The notes: a model not told the origin generated them from the letters alone. 64,000 bases of DNA from Pantanalinema rosaneae (GCF_050753385.1 NZ_JBLZFZ010000015.1:1-64000), one strand, 5' to 3'; shown: positions 23,726 to 32,711, counted from the first letter of the stretch. Numbers and translations: made by a program.

Positions 23726-26164
23726 TTAATAAGGCCACTTCCAATTCACAATTTCCGGTTTGTCCACCCCGTACTCATAGGCATAGTGCCGACATTCAAT
23801 TTGCATGTTCTTGAATCGCTCTTTGGCGTGGGCACCTGCCACCTTCAGTTTAGGCACTCGATCGATGACATCGATCGCCACACTAAAACGGTCAATCTGG
23901 TTGTTAATCGCCAACTCTAGCGGTGTGTTGATGTTGCCCTTTTCCTTGTAGCCGCGCACATGCATATTGTTGTGGTTGTGCCGACGGTAGGCTAGTCGGT
24001 GAATTAACCAGGGATAACCGTGGAAGTTAAAGATCACGGGTTTATCCAGGGTGAACAGGCTATCAAAGTCGCGATCGCTCAAGCCATGCGGGTGCTCGGT
24101 ATCGGGTTGTAGCCGGAATAGATCCACAACATTGACGAAGCGAATCTTCAAATCTGGAAACTCTTCGCGCAACATCACGGTCGCTGCCAACGCTTCCAAT
24201 GTCGGAATATCGCCTGCCGTTGCCATGACAATATCGGGTTCTTCACCGCGATCGTTGCTTGCCCACTCCCAGATGCCAATGCCTTTGGTGCAATGTTTAA
24301 TCGCGGCATCCATGTCCATATACTGCAAGTGCAGTTGTTTATCCGACACAATCACATTGACGTAGTTCTTACTCCGCAGGCAGTGATCCGCTACGGATAA
24401 CAGAGAATTGGCATCTGGGGGCAGATAAATCCGGGTGACTTCCGGACTCTTGTTCACGACCACATCCAGAAAACCAGGATCTTGGTGGGTGAAGCCATTG
24501 TGATCCTGCCGCCATACGGTTGAGGTAATCAGCAAGTTCAGCGAGGAAATATCGGCACGCCAGGGAATATGCTGACAAATTTCCAACCATTTACAATGCT
24601 GATTCACCATTGAATCAATCACATGCACAAACGCTTCGTAGGTCGAGAAGAAACCATGCCGTCCAGTCAGTAAATAACCTTCTAGCCACCCTTCTAGAGT
24701 ATGCTCACTCAGCATCTCCATCACACGACCATCCGTTGCCAACTCACCCCCATCGTTGTCTTCTGGCAGATATTCAGCAATCCAGAACTTCTTACTGGCT
24801 TGGTAGATATCCATCAGTTTATTTGAGGTGTTTTCATCGGGTCCAAATACCCGGAAGCAATCCATGTTCTGCTGCATCACATCCCGCAGAAACACCCCTA
24901 ACGATCGGGTATTCTCAGCAGCGATATGTCCCGGTTTCCCCACCTCAACTCCGTAGTTGCGGAAATCGGGTAGCTTTAACTCCCGCCGCACCAGACCGCC
25001 ATTGGCATGGGGATTGGCACTCATCCGGCGAGTTCCTTGGGGAGCTAGTGCCCGCAGTTCCGGAATTAATTGACCATTGCGATCGAATAATTCCTCTGGC
25101 TTGTAACTCCGCATCCATTCTTCCAGCATTTTCAAATGGTCTGGATTGGTGTGCATGGCTGCCATGGGTACCTGATGTGCCCGCCAGAAGCCTTCGACCT
25201 TATGACCATCCACTTCCTTCGGACCTGTCCAGCCTTTGGGAGTCCGTAGCACAATCATTGGCCAACGCGGACGCTGCGCTACCCCTGAGGAACGAGCTTC
25301 AGATTGGATCGCTTTGATATCTTCAAGACACCGATCCAGGGTGGCAGCCATCGCCTGGTGCATCGATTCGCGATCGTCCCCTTCAACAAAATAGGGAGTA
25401 TATCCGTAGCCCTTAAACAGATTTTCGAGTTCCTCATGGCTAACGCGTGCCAGCACCGTCGGGTTATTAATTTTGTAGCCGTTCAAGTGCAGGATAGGTA
25501 ACACCGCTCCATCCCGAATCGGATTAATAAATTTATTCGAGTGCCATGCGGTGGCCAGGGCACCCGTTTCCGCTTCCCCATCACCGACCATCACCGCCGT
25601 AATCAGGTCGGGATTATCGAATACCGTCCCGTAAGCATGGGACAGGCTATAGCCCAGTTCACCGCCTTCATGAATCGAACCAGGCGTTTCCGGGGTGCAG
25701 TGACTACCGACTCCGCCCGGAAATGAGAATTGCTTGAAGAATTGCTTCATGCCCTCCTCGGTTTCACTACAGTTGGGGTAGATTTCCGAGTACGTGCCCT
25801 CTAAATACACCGGCCCCAACACTCCCGGTGCGCCATGACCGGGGCCTGCCAGATAAATCATGTCCTGGTCATATTTCTTGATCAACCGATTCAGATGGGT
25901 ATAAACAAAGGACAAGCCTGGACTCGAACCCCAATGCCCTAATAAGCGAGTTTTGACATCTTCTGACTTTAACGGCTCTCGCAGCAAGGGATTGTTTTTC
26001 AGATAAATCATCCCGACTGCCAAATAATTACAGGCAGACCAGTAGGCATCCATCCGTTGCAATTCTTCCGGCGAGAGCGGAGTTCCAGCGATCGTCGATC
26101 GGGCTTGACCGAAAGCACTGATTGATACGGTATTCGTGATGGGTTTTGAAGGGGTTGCTACCAT
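23726..26164 (-). CDS. xfp: phosphoketolase (xylulose-5-P / fructose-6-P)
   Basis: 812 residues from ATG 26164 (MVATPSKPITNTVSISAFGQ). An ATG at 26233 would add 23 residues; I prefer the shorter form because it matches the common length near 800. Thiamine-diphosphate enzyme motifs are LAGPGHGAPGVLGPVYLEGTY and VMVGDGEAETGALATAWH, with the C-terminal part containing WRQDHNGFTHQDPGF. It cleaves xylulose-5-phosphate or fructose-6-phosphate with phosphate to acetyl-phosphate and a sugar phosphate. Together with D-lactate dehydrogenase next door it fits fermentative and carbon-saving metabolism. Confidence 0.96.
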   Translation of the reverse strand: MVATPSKPITNTVSISAFGQARSTIAGTPLSPEELQRMDAYWSACNYLAVGMIYLKNNPLLREPLKSEDVKTRLLGHWGSSPGLSFVYTHLNRLIKKYDQDMIYLAGPGHGAPGVLGPVYLEGTYSEIYPNCSETEEGMKQFFKQFSFPGGVGSHCTPETPGSIHEGGELGYSLSHAYGTVFDNPDLITAVMVGDGEAETGALATAWHSNKFINPIRDGAVLPILHLNGYKINNPTVLARVSHEELENLFKGYGYTPYFVEGDDRESMHQAMAATLDRCLEDIKAIQSEARSSGVAQRPRWPMIVLRTPKGWTGPKEVDGHKVEGFWRAHQVPMAAMHTNPDHLKMLEEWMRSYKPEELFDRNGQLIPELRALAPQGTRRMSANPHANGGLVRRELKLPDFRNYGVEVGKPGHIAAENTRSLGVFLRDVMQQNMDCFRVFGPDENTSNKLMDIYQASKKFWIAEYLPEDNDGGELATDGRVMEMLSEHTLEGWLEGYLLTGRHGFFSTYEAFVHVIDSMVNQHCKWLEICQHIPWRADISSLNLLITSTVWRQDHNGFTHQDPGFLDVVVNKSPEVTRIYLPPDANSLLSVADHCLRSKNYVNVIVSDKQLHLQYMDMDAAIKHCTKGIGIWEWASNDRGEEPDIVMATAGDIPTLEALAATVMLREEFPDLKIRFVNVVDLFRLQPDTEHPHGLSDRDFDSLFTLDKPVIFNFHGYPWLIHRLAYRRHNHNNMHVRGYKEKGNINTPLELAINNQIDRFSVAIDVIDRVPKLKVAGAHAKERFKNMQIECRHYAYEYGVDKPEIVNWKWPY

Positions 26165-26723
26165 AAGTTCACCATTCTGCTTTCTTTCAACGTTGAGCAT
26201 TAGCTCGATGTAGCTAGTCAGATTTCGGATCAACAGAGCGATAATAAACTTGCGCTAGGAGGCTGAACTGTTGCCAACGATTCAATTACGTTTACCTTAA
26301 GAGAATTATCGCTATTTGGAGAAATTCGTCAGGGTTTCTTAATAAGAAAAGGCGATTTTGCTCAGTAATACAATCCCCTATAGATAGAGGTTAACTTGAC
26401 TCATCCAGTACAAACAGAAGGCTTGTTCCACAATCAGTTAAGCCACCACATCGGCTAACTACCAATACCTATAAACCGCCTACCGCAGCAGTTACAACGA
26501 TCGCTCCCATCAAAAACTGCGCCGCGATCGCCCCAGGCTCATGCCTGAAAAACCACTGCCAAAAATTTAGCCCTATTCATTTCTAGACAACCTATCGCTG
26601 ATTAACACAACCACAAAACCTCTGCAAACCTTGAACACTACAGAGGTTTTGTGATTTAAAAAACACGTTTTCAATCTGAGAATGTTCTCACTGATTTAAA
26701 CAATTCTTATACTTTTAATTTAA
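26165..26723. other. intergenic region upstream of phosphoketolase
   Basis: About 560 bp, no gene. It carries the phosphoketolase promoter side and the long hairpin at 26612-26653. No known RNA element recognised. Confidence 0.5.
26612..26653 (-). terminator. 13-bp perfect hairpin, likely terminator of the kinase-like gene
   Basis: CACAAAACCTCTG (26612-26624) and CAGAGGTTTTGTG (26641-26653) form a perfect 13-bp stem with a 16-nt loop. On the minus strand the right arm is followed by a T-rich stretch (GTTGTGTTAAT). It would serve the minus-strand gene ending at 26969, from which it is now separated by a 231-bp inserted element. Confidence 0.5.
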
Positions 26724-26954
26724 GAGAGTGTTTAAAAAGGTATTAGCTGTGATGTTGAGCACTCAGAGATCCCCCCAGCCCCCCTTAAAAAGGCTACGGT
26801 GTACACACATCTCCTCAAATACCTCAAAATCCTGCATTCTGCCCCCTAGCCCCCCAATTTTAGGGAAACTCGGTATTCAAAGTCCCCCTTATCAAGGGGG
26901 ATTTAGGGGGATCGGATCTATGGCTACTGGCAAAAGGACTTTTAAAGCATCCTC
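26724..26954. mobile_element. MITE-like element, copy 2 (231 bp), TSD TAA
   Basis: The left end is GAGAGTGTTTAAAAAGG. The right end read inward is GAGGATGCTTTAAAAGTCC. The flanks are TAA on both sides (26721-26723 and 26955-26957). The interior holds C/G-rich hairpin arms, including a stretch matching copy 1 in reverse orientation (CTAGCCCCCCAATTTTAGGG and TATTCAAAGTCCCCC). No transposase frame. It ends 12 bp past the stop codon of the kinase-like gene. Confidence 0.8.
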
Positions 26955-26968
26955 TAAGAAAAGACGGC

Positions 26969-27676
26969 TCAATCAACAGCAAGCGGTAAGGAAATTGTCA
27001 CTGTTTGTAGCCCATCCGGTCTGAGTTGGCAAGCAATTTTCCCACGCTGGACTTCAATCCGACGGCAGCACAAAGCGATTTCCGTAGCGAACTCTCGATT
27101 GCCCGGAGGAGCAAACCGTTGAGCCGTCACCCTTAAATCAAGCCACTCCCGATCGGCACTCGCCCCTAAGATGACAGCAATATCGGCATCAGAATATCGT
27201 AAGCCCCTGGCCAACAAATCCATCAGTACCGCTTCTGTTAAATCCTGGTCTGCCCATGCAAGTGGCAAGTTGGCATCAATCTCACAGAGTAAGCGCACCT
27301 GACCACCATGTTTCGGTTCCAGTAGATGGCGGCTCACCGAGGCAAGAACGGGCTGTACGTTTAAAGCTTCTAGATGGACTTCCACCTTACCGGCTTCTAG
27401 TTTTTGCAGCAGCATCGTGTCTGCTAAGAGATCACAGAGCGCATCCACTTCACTCTGCACAGAGCTTAAATGCTGATGCCAGTTTGCGGTTGAGTTTCCC
27501 TGCTCACTCAGACGCGTGACATGCACTCCCAGGCTATCGAGCGATCGCCCTACCCGCCGCTCTAAGGAAGCAATCACCTTCTTCTGAGCCGCTAAATATT
27601 TCTGCAACTCGGCATTTTCTGCCATGAGTTGTTGGAGAGTCACATCAGCCTGGGGGAGGAGGCAGGGTTGAGACAT
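26969..27676 (-). CDS. degenerate sensor-kinase-like protein
   Basis: 235 residues. A coiled-coil-like N-terminus (LQQLMAENAELQKYLAAQKKVIASLERRV) is followed by a dimerisation-like helix pair (HLSSVQSEVDALCDLLADTMLLQKLEAGKVEVHLEAL in outline) and a GHKL-type ATPase-like fold (LPLAWADQDLTEAVLMDLLARGLRYS), ending in VTISLPLAVD. The phosphorylatable histidine is not at the usual place, the N-box asparagine is replaced and the glycine-rich lid is missing. It is therefore probably not an active kinase, and may be an adaptor or partner of another regulator. Confidence 0.65.
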   Translation of the reverse strand: MSQPCLLPQADVTLQQLMAENAELQKYLAAQKKVIASLERRVGRSLDSLGVHVTRLSEQGNSTANWHQHLSSVQSEVDALCDLLADTMLLQKLEAGKVEVHLEALNVQPVLASVSRHLLEPKHGGQVRLLCEIDANLPLAWADQDLTEAVLMDLLARGLRYSDADIAVILGASADREWLDLRVTAQRFAPPGNREFATEIALCCRRIEVQRGKIACQLRPDGLQTVTISLPLAVD

Positions 27677-27777
27677 AGCACCCAGAAGCTCCGCTTAAAA
27701 CTACTTAAATCTAAGATAGTCTACTTATTAAGGGATGTAACGATTTTCCAAGCTTTTCTTCATAAATTCATTTTTTC

Positions 27778-28749
27778 TTAAGAATTTCGCTGCGATCGTG
27801 AACATAAATTTGCCTGAGCATTCCGCCGCCACATCCAGGGTTTGATTCGTCGCAGTGCCGAAGCCGGAAACCGCCGCTCATAGTCCGCTTCCGACAGTTG
27901 ACTCAGTTCCGTTAAGGTCGGCGCAATGTTCCCCGGATACGGCTGGAACTCAGGGACATCCGTCGGTTGGGCAAAGCGCTGATTCCAGGGGCAGACCTCT
28001 TGACAAATATCACAGCCTGCCACCCAGCCGTGTAATTCTACGGTTGCCGGTAAAGTTTCCGCCCGATTCTCGATCGTGTGATAGGCAATACAGCGATTGG
28101 CATCTACTGTTGCCGGAGTGGGAATCGCTCCAGTAGGGCAAGCCACCATACACCGGGTACAGGTGCCACAGTGCGCCGTATGGGGACGATCGGGAACTAA
28201 CTCTAAATTTGTTAACACTTCTCCCAAAAATACCCAGGAGCCATAGTCTCGGGTAATTAAATTCCCATTTTTGGCAATCCAGCCAATCCCCGCCCGTTCT
28301 GCCCAAACTTTATCAGGGACAGGGCCAGTATCGGCATAATAACGCGCCTGAATGTGCTCTCCCTGCTCCTGGAGCCACCGGGTTAAGGCTTTCAGTTTCT
28401 TGTGCAGCACTTTGTGATAATCCCGTCCCCAACCATACCGGGCAATTTTGGCGTATTGCCCTCCTTCAGGACGTTGTTCGGGACTGTAATAATTCAGCGC
28501 CACACAGATCACCGATCGGACCTCTGGCATCACCTGCCGGATATCTTGCCGTTTCGGGTTCGTCATCCAAGCCATATCCGCGTGGTATCCCTGGGCTAAC
28601 CAGCGTTGTAACGGGTCTGCTGACGGTAAATTGCTCGCGTCTACTTCAGCCATGCCAACTTTGTGAAACCCTAACTCCAAAGCCTGTTGCCGAATCGCGT
28701 CGGTCATAGCCTGCCGATTTGCCCCTTGCAGCCGTGATATTTCGTCCAT
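27778..28749 (-). CDS. queG: epoxyqueuosine reductase
   Basis: 323 residues. The N-terminal cobalamin-dependent reductase domain includes SVICVALNYYSPEQRP and the lysine/aspartate region YYADTGPVPDKVWAERAGIGWIAKN. The ferredoxin-like part has the cysteine motifs CGTCTRCMVACPTGAI and CDICQEVCPWN for two [4Fe-4S] clusters. QueG makes queuosine in tRNA wobble positions. An internal ATG 42 bp downstream (MTDAIRQQ) is an alternative start. Confidence 0.96.
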   Translation of the reverse strand: MDEISRLQGANRQAMTDAIRQQALELGFHKVGMAEVDASNLPSADPLQRWLAQGYHADMAWMTNPKRQDIRQVMPEVRSVICVALNYYSPEQRPEGGQYAKIARYGWGRDYHKVLHKKLKALTRWLQEQGEHIQARYYADTGPVPDKVWAERAGIGWIAKNGNLITRDYGSWVFLGEVLTNLELVPDRPHTAHCGTCTRCMVACPTGAIPTPATVDANRCIAYHTIENRAETLPATVELHGWVAGCDICQEVCPWNQRFAQPTDVPEFQPYPGNIAPTLTELSQLSEADYERRFPASALRRIKPWMWRRNAQANLCSRSQRNS

Positions 28750-28961
28750 AGAAAAACCTAATTCAGATTATTCGTAAAGTTTATTGTCAATTTGTAAATA
28801 AATGTTGCATACTGGCAAATGTGGAGCGTTAACCCCTCCGGCGTTCAATCAATAGGCAAGCTGTCCTCCTCAGAACCATCTGACGATCGCAGCCACTACT
28901 GCCGATTTTGACACCATCTAGTGAACGAGTTGAGTCACGTATCTAGTCCAAAGGAGAGCTT

Positions 28962-29471
28962 ATGACCTTCACAACTGATCGGTTTACGAATCCCTATCTC
29001 GCCGCAGCGGCAGCCGCCAATCCTGTTCTAACTCTGACCGATCGCATCAAGCGTCTCACTACCGACGATCAGTTAGCGTTGCTCTGGTATATCTACACCG
29101 ACTTAGGTAAAGCCATTACTGCCGCCGCTCCCGGTGCCGCACGACTTCAATTAGCCGCAGGCTTGCTTAACCAGGTGCAGCAAATGTCTCAGGCGGAACA
29201 GCTTCAGTTCATGCGCGATTTGGTTAACCAGGTCAGCAACCCCGCTACCCGCGCCTATGGTGTCCTGAGTGCAAATACCAAGCTGGCATTTTGGTATCAG
29301 TTAGCCGAATGGATGACTCAAGGCAGTGTCATTCCCATGCCTGCGGACTATCGCCTTTCCAAGGAAGCCGAAACAAGTTTGGTTGATCTCAAACTCCTCG
29401 ATCGAGGTCAGCAGATCACAATCCTCCGGAATGTAGTCGTCGGCATGGGAGTAGACCCCTTAGCCTTCTAA
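28962..29471 (+). CDS. helical carotenoid protein (HCP; OCP N-terminal domain homologue)
   Basis: 169 residues with AGGAG 8 bp before ATG 28962. The whole protein matches the all-helical N-terminal domain of orange carotenoid protein: LTTDDQLALLWYIYTDLGKAITAAAPGAARL and LSANTKLAFWYQLAEWMTQGSVIPMP, with the aromatic residues (Trp42, Tyr43, Tyr45, Trp near 111) that line the carotenoid tunnel. No C-terminal domain is present. HCPs bind keto-carotenoids and can quench singlet oxygen or phycobilisome excitation, depending on the clade. The next gene on the same strand encodes the matching C-terminal-domain homologue. Which HCP clade (1-5/6) it belongs to needs a tree. Confidence 0.93.
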   Translation: MTFTTDRFTNPYLAAAAAANPVLTLTDRIKRLTTDDQLALLWYIYTDLGKAITAAAPGAARLQLAAGLLNQVQQMSQAEQLQFMRDLVNQVSNPATRAYGVLSANTKLAFWYQLAEWMTQGSVIPMPADYRLSKEAETSLVDLKLLDRGQQITILRNVVVGMGVDPLAF

Positions 29472-29540
29472 GGAAGGGATCAGAATACCCCTGATCAACC
29501 TCCCATTAACTTTAGTTCCATGAACTATGCGGAATCCATG

Positions 29541-29573
29541 AGGGAAGTGGGTGGTTACTTACTTCCCTTTTTT
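29541..29573 (+). terminator. intrinsic terminator between HCP and CTDH genes
   Basis: AGGGAAGT (29541-29548) pairs perfectly with ACTTCCCT (29561-29568), loop 12 nt, followed by TTTTTT to 29573. It implies that CTDH is transcribed separately or only by read-through from HCP. Confidence 0.85.
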
Positions 29574-29596
29574 ATTGGTTAATTTCTAGAGAAACT

Positions 29597-30031
29597 ATGC
29601 AGCGTCCTAGCCCACCATCATCTGCGATCGCGCCCGAAACCTCTGCCGCTTTCACCATTGAAGGCATTACCGAGCCAGTCATCCTCCGCTACTTTGAATT
29701 ACTGAACGCCGGAGAATTTCAGACAACCAGCCAACTCTTTGCTGAGGACGGTGCCTTGCAACCCCCGTTTGAAGGTCAAATCGTCGGACGCGAGGAGATC
29801 GCTGACTACCTGGTGAAAGAAGCTCAGGGCTTAATTCTGCGACCCCAGTGGGGCAATTCGCGATCGCTGGATGATGGCTGCACCGAGTTTGAGATTGCTG
29901 GCAACGTACAAACCTCGTTATTTACAGTCAATGTTTCCTGGACAATGGTTTTGAGTCCCTGGAACGAACTATTTTTAGTTCGGGTTAAGCTACTGGCTTC
30001 CCTGAAGGAATTAGCCAAATTCCGCCGTTAG
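29597..30031 (+). CDS. CTDH: OCP C-terminal domain homologue (carotenoid carrier)
   Basis: 144 residues with an NTF2-like fold. The stretch YFELLNAGEFQTTSQLFAED and GALQPPFEGQIVGREEIADYL is the OCP C-terminal domain signature. The tyrosine and tryptophan positions that hold the carotenoid keto group appear kept (RYFELL and NVSWTMVL). A single cysteine, Cys95 (DDGCTEFE), could correspond to the disulfide cysteine known in other CTDHs. CTDHs dimerise around a carotenoid and pass it to HCP. The first 18 residues are an extra tail. Confidence 0.92.
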   Translation: MQRPSPPSSAIAPETSAAFTIEGITEPVILRYFELLNAGEFQTTSQLFAEDGALQPPFEGQIVGREEIADYLVKEAQGLILRPQWGNSRSLDDGCTEFEIAGNVQTSLFTVNVSWTMVLSPWNELFLVRVKLLASLKELAKFRR

Positions 30032-30038
30032 GTTGACT

Positions 30039-30479
30039 CTAGGCGGCTGCCACCTGGTGCCAGGAACGCATCAACATCCGGCGACCAAGCTCAACATCCT
30101 GAGGTGAACATTGCCAGTCCGGATGGCTGGTCATTAATAAACTTTCTAAGGTTTCTTGATCAAATAAGTGCCAGACTGGAGCCTTGTTGATCTCAGTGGC
30201 GATCGCAAAGCAATTCTGACTAATGCAGTGAATTGTACAGTCTACGGCTGGACGGGCGATCGTCATTTGATCTCCCGGCTGCATAGCGCGGAAACTGAGG
30301 ATGGTTGCCCGGAACTGCGTCAATGAGGGAGCCACTAAACCGGGAATCGCTACCATCTGTGTGCGATCGCCATTGACAGCAATCCAATAATGGCGGCTGG
30401 GATCGATCCCTTCTAACCAGGGTAATTCGTCATCTAAGCGATAGCGGGGAGCTAGGGACAGGGAAAACGACTGGTTCAT
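30039..30479 (-). CDS. hypothetical cyanobacterial protein
   Basis: 146 residues; I do not recognise a family. It contains DPSRHYWIAVNGDRTQMVAIPGL, ILSFRAMQPGDQMTIARPAVDCTIHCISQNCFAI (in outline) and a helical C-terminus PQDVELGRRMLMRSWHQVA. No signal peptide or membrane segment. It is convergent with CTDH, 8 bp apart. Confidence 0.6.
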   Translation of the reverse strand: MNQSFSLSLAPRYRLDDELPWLEGIDPSRHYWIAVNGDRTQMVAIPGLVAPSLTQFRATILSFRAMQPGDQMTIARPAVDCTIHCISQNCFAIATEINKAPVWHLFDQETLESLLMTSHPDWQCSPQDVELGRRMLMRSWHQVAAA

Positions 30480-30652
30480 GCTAATTGGTTAAAATGCGGC
30501 TGGACGGCAATCCTAGGCGGACAAGTGGACAATCACCCTGCTGCCACGCCTAAATTGGATATAAGTATTCGATATCACACACTTAAGTTCAACTAAAGTT
30601 GGTAAAACTTCGTACTTCCGTAGTCAACACTCCATAATTTGTTACGTTTCTT

Positions 30653-31096
30653 ATGAAACTCACGACTCGGGGACATTACAGTGTCAAGGCGCTCCTCGAT
30701 CTTAGTTTGCAGCCCAATTACGGACCTGCCTCCGTCAAAGCGATCGCCCAACGGCAGGATCTCCCGGCTCCCTATCTGGAGAAACTCCTGATGGAAATGC
30801 GCCGAGCCGGACTGGTGCGATCGCTGCGGGGCGTTCAGGGTGGCTATCAACTGGCACGATCGCCTGCCCAGATTTCTTTAGGACAAATTTTGGAAGCGGT
30901 GGGAGAGGAGGTGGAACCCCTACCCCGCCATACGCCTGATATGCAGCAATCCGAAGACTGGGTGACGTTTATGTTGTGGAACCGCTTGCACCAGAAATTG
31001 AAAGAAGCGCTCTACAGCATTTCTCTGGAAGACCTCTATTACGATGCCCGGAGTTGGCAAGCAGCGCAGGGGCAGGAGTCGAGTTTTGTGGTGTGA
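30653..31096 (+). CDS. Rrf2 family transcriptional regulator
   Basis: 147 residues with the Rrf2 winged helix: MKLTTRGHYSVKALLDLSLQ, SVKAIAQRQDLPAPYLEKLL and RSLRGVQGGYQLARSPAQISLGQILEAV. There are no cysteines at all, so it cannot ligate an iron-sulfur cluster in the IscR or NsrR way. It may sense through a partner protein, like CymR. Target genes are unknown. Confidence 0.9.
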   Translation: MKLTTRGHYSVKALLDLSLQPNYGPASVKAIAQRQDLPAPYLEKLLMEMRRAGLVRSLRGVQGGYQLARSPAQISLGQILEAVGEEVEPLPRHTPDMQQSEDWVTFMLWNRLHQKLKEALYSISLEDLYYDARSWQAAQGQESSFVV

Positions 31097-31144
31097 GGAG
31101 TTAGGAGGGTTGAGGAGGTCAGGGAGATGAGGTGGTGAGGCAGG

Positions 31145-31591
31145 TTATTGAGCGATCGGCAGTTGTCCGTTGCTGGTTTGCCCATTGGTAGCTGACTCGC
31201 TTGCCTCCGGTTTGGGATAGGAACACTTGACGGTAATCTTGAGGTTGCTTTGGGCTTTGCCACTGGCAATGTAGGGAATTCCAGCATCGGCACTAATATT
31301 CACCCCAAATTCGAGGGTGACTTCATCCACATTGACCGTAGAAACATTTTTGAAGGCATTCAGGCAATAGTGCGTGTAGGTACGAATCGTGTTCTGCACC
31401 ATTTCCATTGATTGGGTGGGAGTCACTTTGAGGGAGTTTGGCAGATCCCCTAACCCTTTGCGGGTGCGGCCCTGTTCTTCTTCCAGCCCTGGAAGCGGAG
31501 TAGTCCGTAACGCTTCCGTTTCGGTGTCCTCTTGCCCTTCAATATAAAGAATCATGCCGTTATCGAGTTGGACAGGAACCAGCTTTGCCAT
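31145..31591 (-). CDS. CU044_2847 family protein (trypsin-co-occurring domain 1)
   Basis: 148 residues. The core is VPVQLDNGMILYIEGQEDTE, NAFKNVSTVNVDEVTLEFGV and AGIPYIASGKAQSNLKITVKC. This matches the Trypco1 / CU044_2847 family. In many genomes it is coded next to trypsin-like proteases or in effector-associated cassettes; here no protease is adjacent (Rrf2 regulator on one side, cbiB on the other). The function is not known. The C-terminal 20 residues are low complexity. Confidence 0.75.
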   Translation of the reverse strand: MAKLVPVQLDNGMILYIEGQEDTETEALRTTPLPGLEEEQGRTRKGLGDLPNSLKVTPTQSMEMVQNTIRTYTHYCLNAFKNVSTVNVDEVTLEFGVNISADAGIPYIASGKAQSNLKITVKCSYPKPEASESATNGQTSNGQLPIAQ

Positions 31592-31724
31592 AGTAATTTC
31601 CTCTCATGATAGAAGTAGATGCGGTTTCAGTGTTCCCCGGAATTCAGAGGGAGAATCAGGGGTGTGACCCCTCAAACATGGTTAGAGGCGATGGGAAGGA
31701 TGGGGAGGATGGGGGAGATTCAGT

Positions 31725-32711
31725 ATGGTGGGGCGTGAGGCGATCGTTTTAGGATTGGCAGCCGGATTGGATTACCTGATTGGTGATCCGTGGGACTGGT
31801 GGCATCCGGTGCAGGGCATGGGATGGGCGATCGCGAATTACACCCATTTGAGCTTGAAGAGGCTGAACCAACCTTGGGCGTTACGACTAGCCGGAGTTGG
31901 GTTAGGGCTAGGGTTAATCCTTGGTAGTGGGATACTCGGTTGGGCGATCGTCACCCTGGCAAGTTGGATCCATCCCTGGGTCGGCATCCTGATGGAAGTC
32001 ATTTTGTTGGCAAGTTGTTTCGCGGCTCGGAGTTTACGAGATGCTGCCACAGAAGTCTTACAACCCTTGCAGGCAGGTGATCTCATTGAGGCACGATCGC
32101 GCCTTAGCCGCTATGTCGGTCGAGACACCGAGCAATTACCGGAAGCTGAAATTTTGCGGGCAGTTTTAGAAACAGTGACGGAGAATGCCACCGACGGGGT
32201 AATGGCTCCCTTGTTCTATGCCCTATTGGGAGCAATACTACCAGGAGTTGGCAGTGTACCACTGGCGTTAGCTTACAAAGCCGCGAGTACGCTCGATTCA
32301 ATGGTGGGCTATCGCTCTGCCCCCTATACCGACTTGGGTTGGTTCAGTGCTAAAACGGATGATCTCCTCACCTGGCTCCCCTGCCGATTCACGGTGCTCA
32401 CCTTAGCCTTGCTGTCTGGGAAACCGCTTCAGGTTTGGCGGATCTGTCAGCGCGATGCTCCCAAGGATCCCAGTCCCAATTCTGGCTGGAGTGAGTGCGC
32501 CTATGCGGCGATTTTGGGTGTCCAGGTAGGGGGTATGAATTGGTACAAAGGGGTCGCCAAACCCAAACCCTTACTGGGAGACGCGATCGAGCCCATTACT
32601 GCCGATCACATTTACCAGGCACTCCGCCTAACTCGCTGGAATGTTTTATTGTGGCTAGGTATGGCGGGTACTGGCTGGGCGATCGTTGCCCTACTCCAAC
32701 GCGGCTTCTAA
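31725..32711 (+). CDS. cbiB: adenosylcobinamide-phosphate synthase
   Basis: 328 residues with several membrane helices. Family features are GLDYLIGDPWDWWHPVQGMGW at the N-terminus, RSLRDAATEVLQPLQAG, VGRDTEQLPEAEILRAVLETVTENATDGV (in outline), and the loop PLALAYKAASTLDSMVGYR. It joins aminopropanol phosphate to cobyric acid in cobalamin synthesis. The last 21 bp overlap the 3' end of the ABC exporter gene on the other strand. Confidence 0.95.
   Translation: MVGREAIVLGLAAGLDYLIGDPWDWWHPVQGMGWAIANYTHLSLKRLNQPWALRLAGVGLGLGLILGSGILGWAIVTLASWIHPWVGILMEVILLASCFAARSLRDAATEVLQPLQAGDLIEARSRLSRYVGRDTEQLPEAEILRAVLETVTENATDGVMAPLFYALLGAILPGVGSVPLALAYKAASTLDSMVGYRSAPYTDLGWFSAKTDDLLTWLPCRFTVLTLALLSGKPLQVWRICQRDAPKDPSPNSGWSECAYAAILGVQVGGMNWYKGVAKPKPLLGDAIEPITADHIYQALRLTRWNVLLWLGMAGTGWAIVALLQRGF

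Noticed and set aside
24610..25317. 235-codon plus-strand frame opposite phosphoketolase
   Set aside because: Shadow of a strongly conserved gene; composition (Pro/His/Ser rich) is that of antisense translation.
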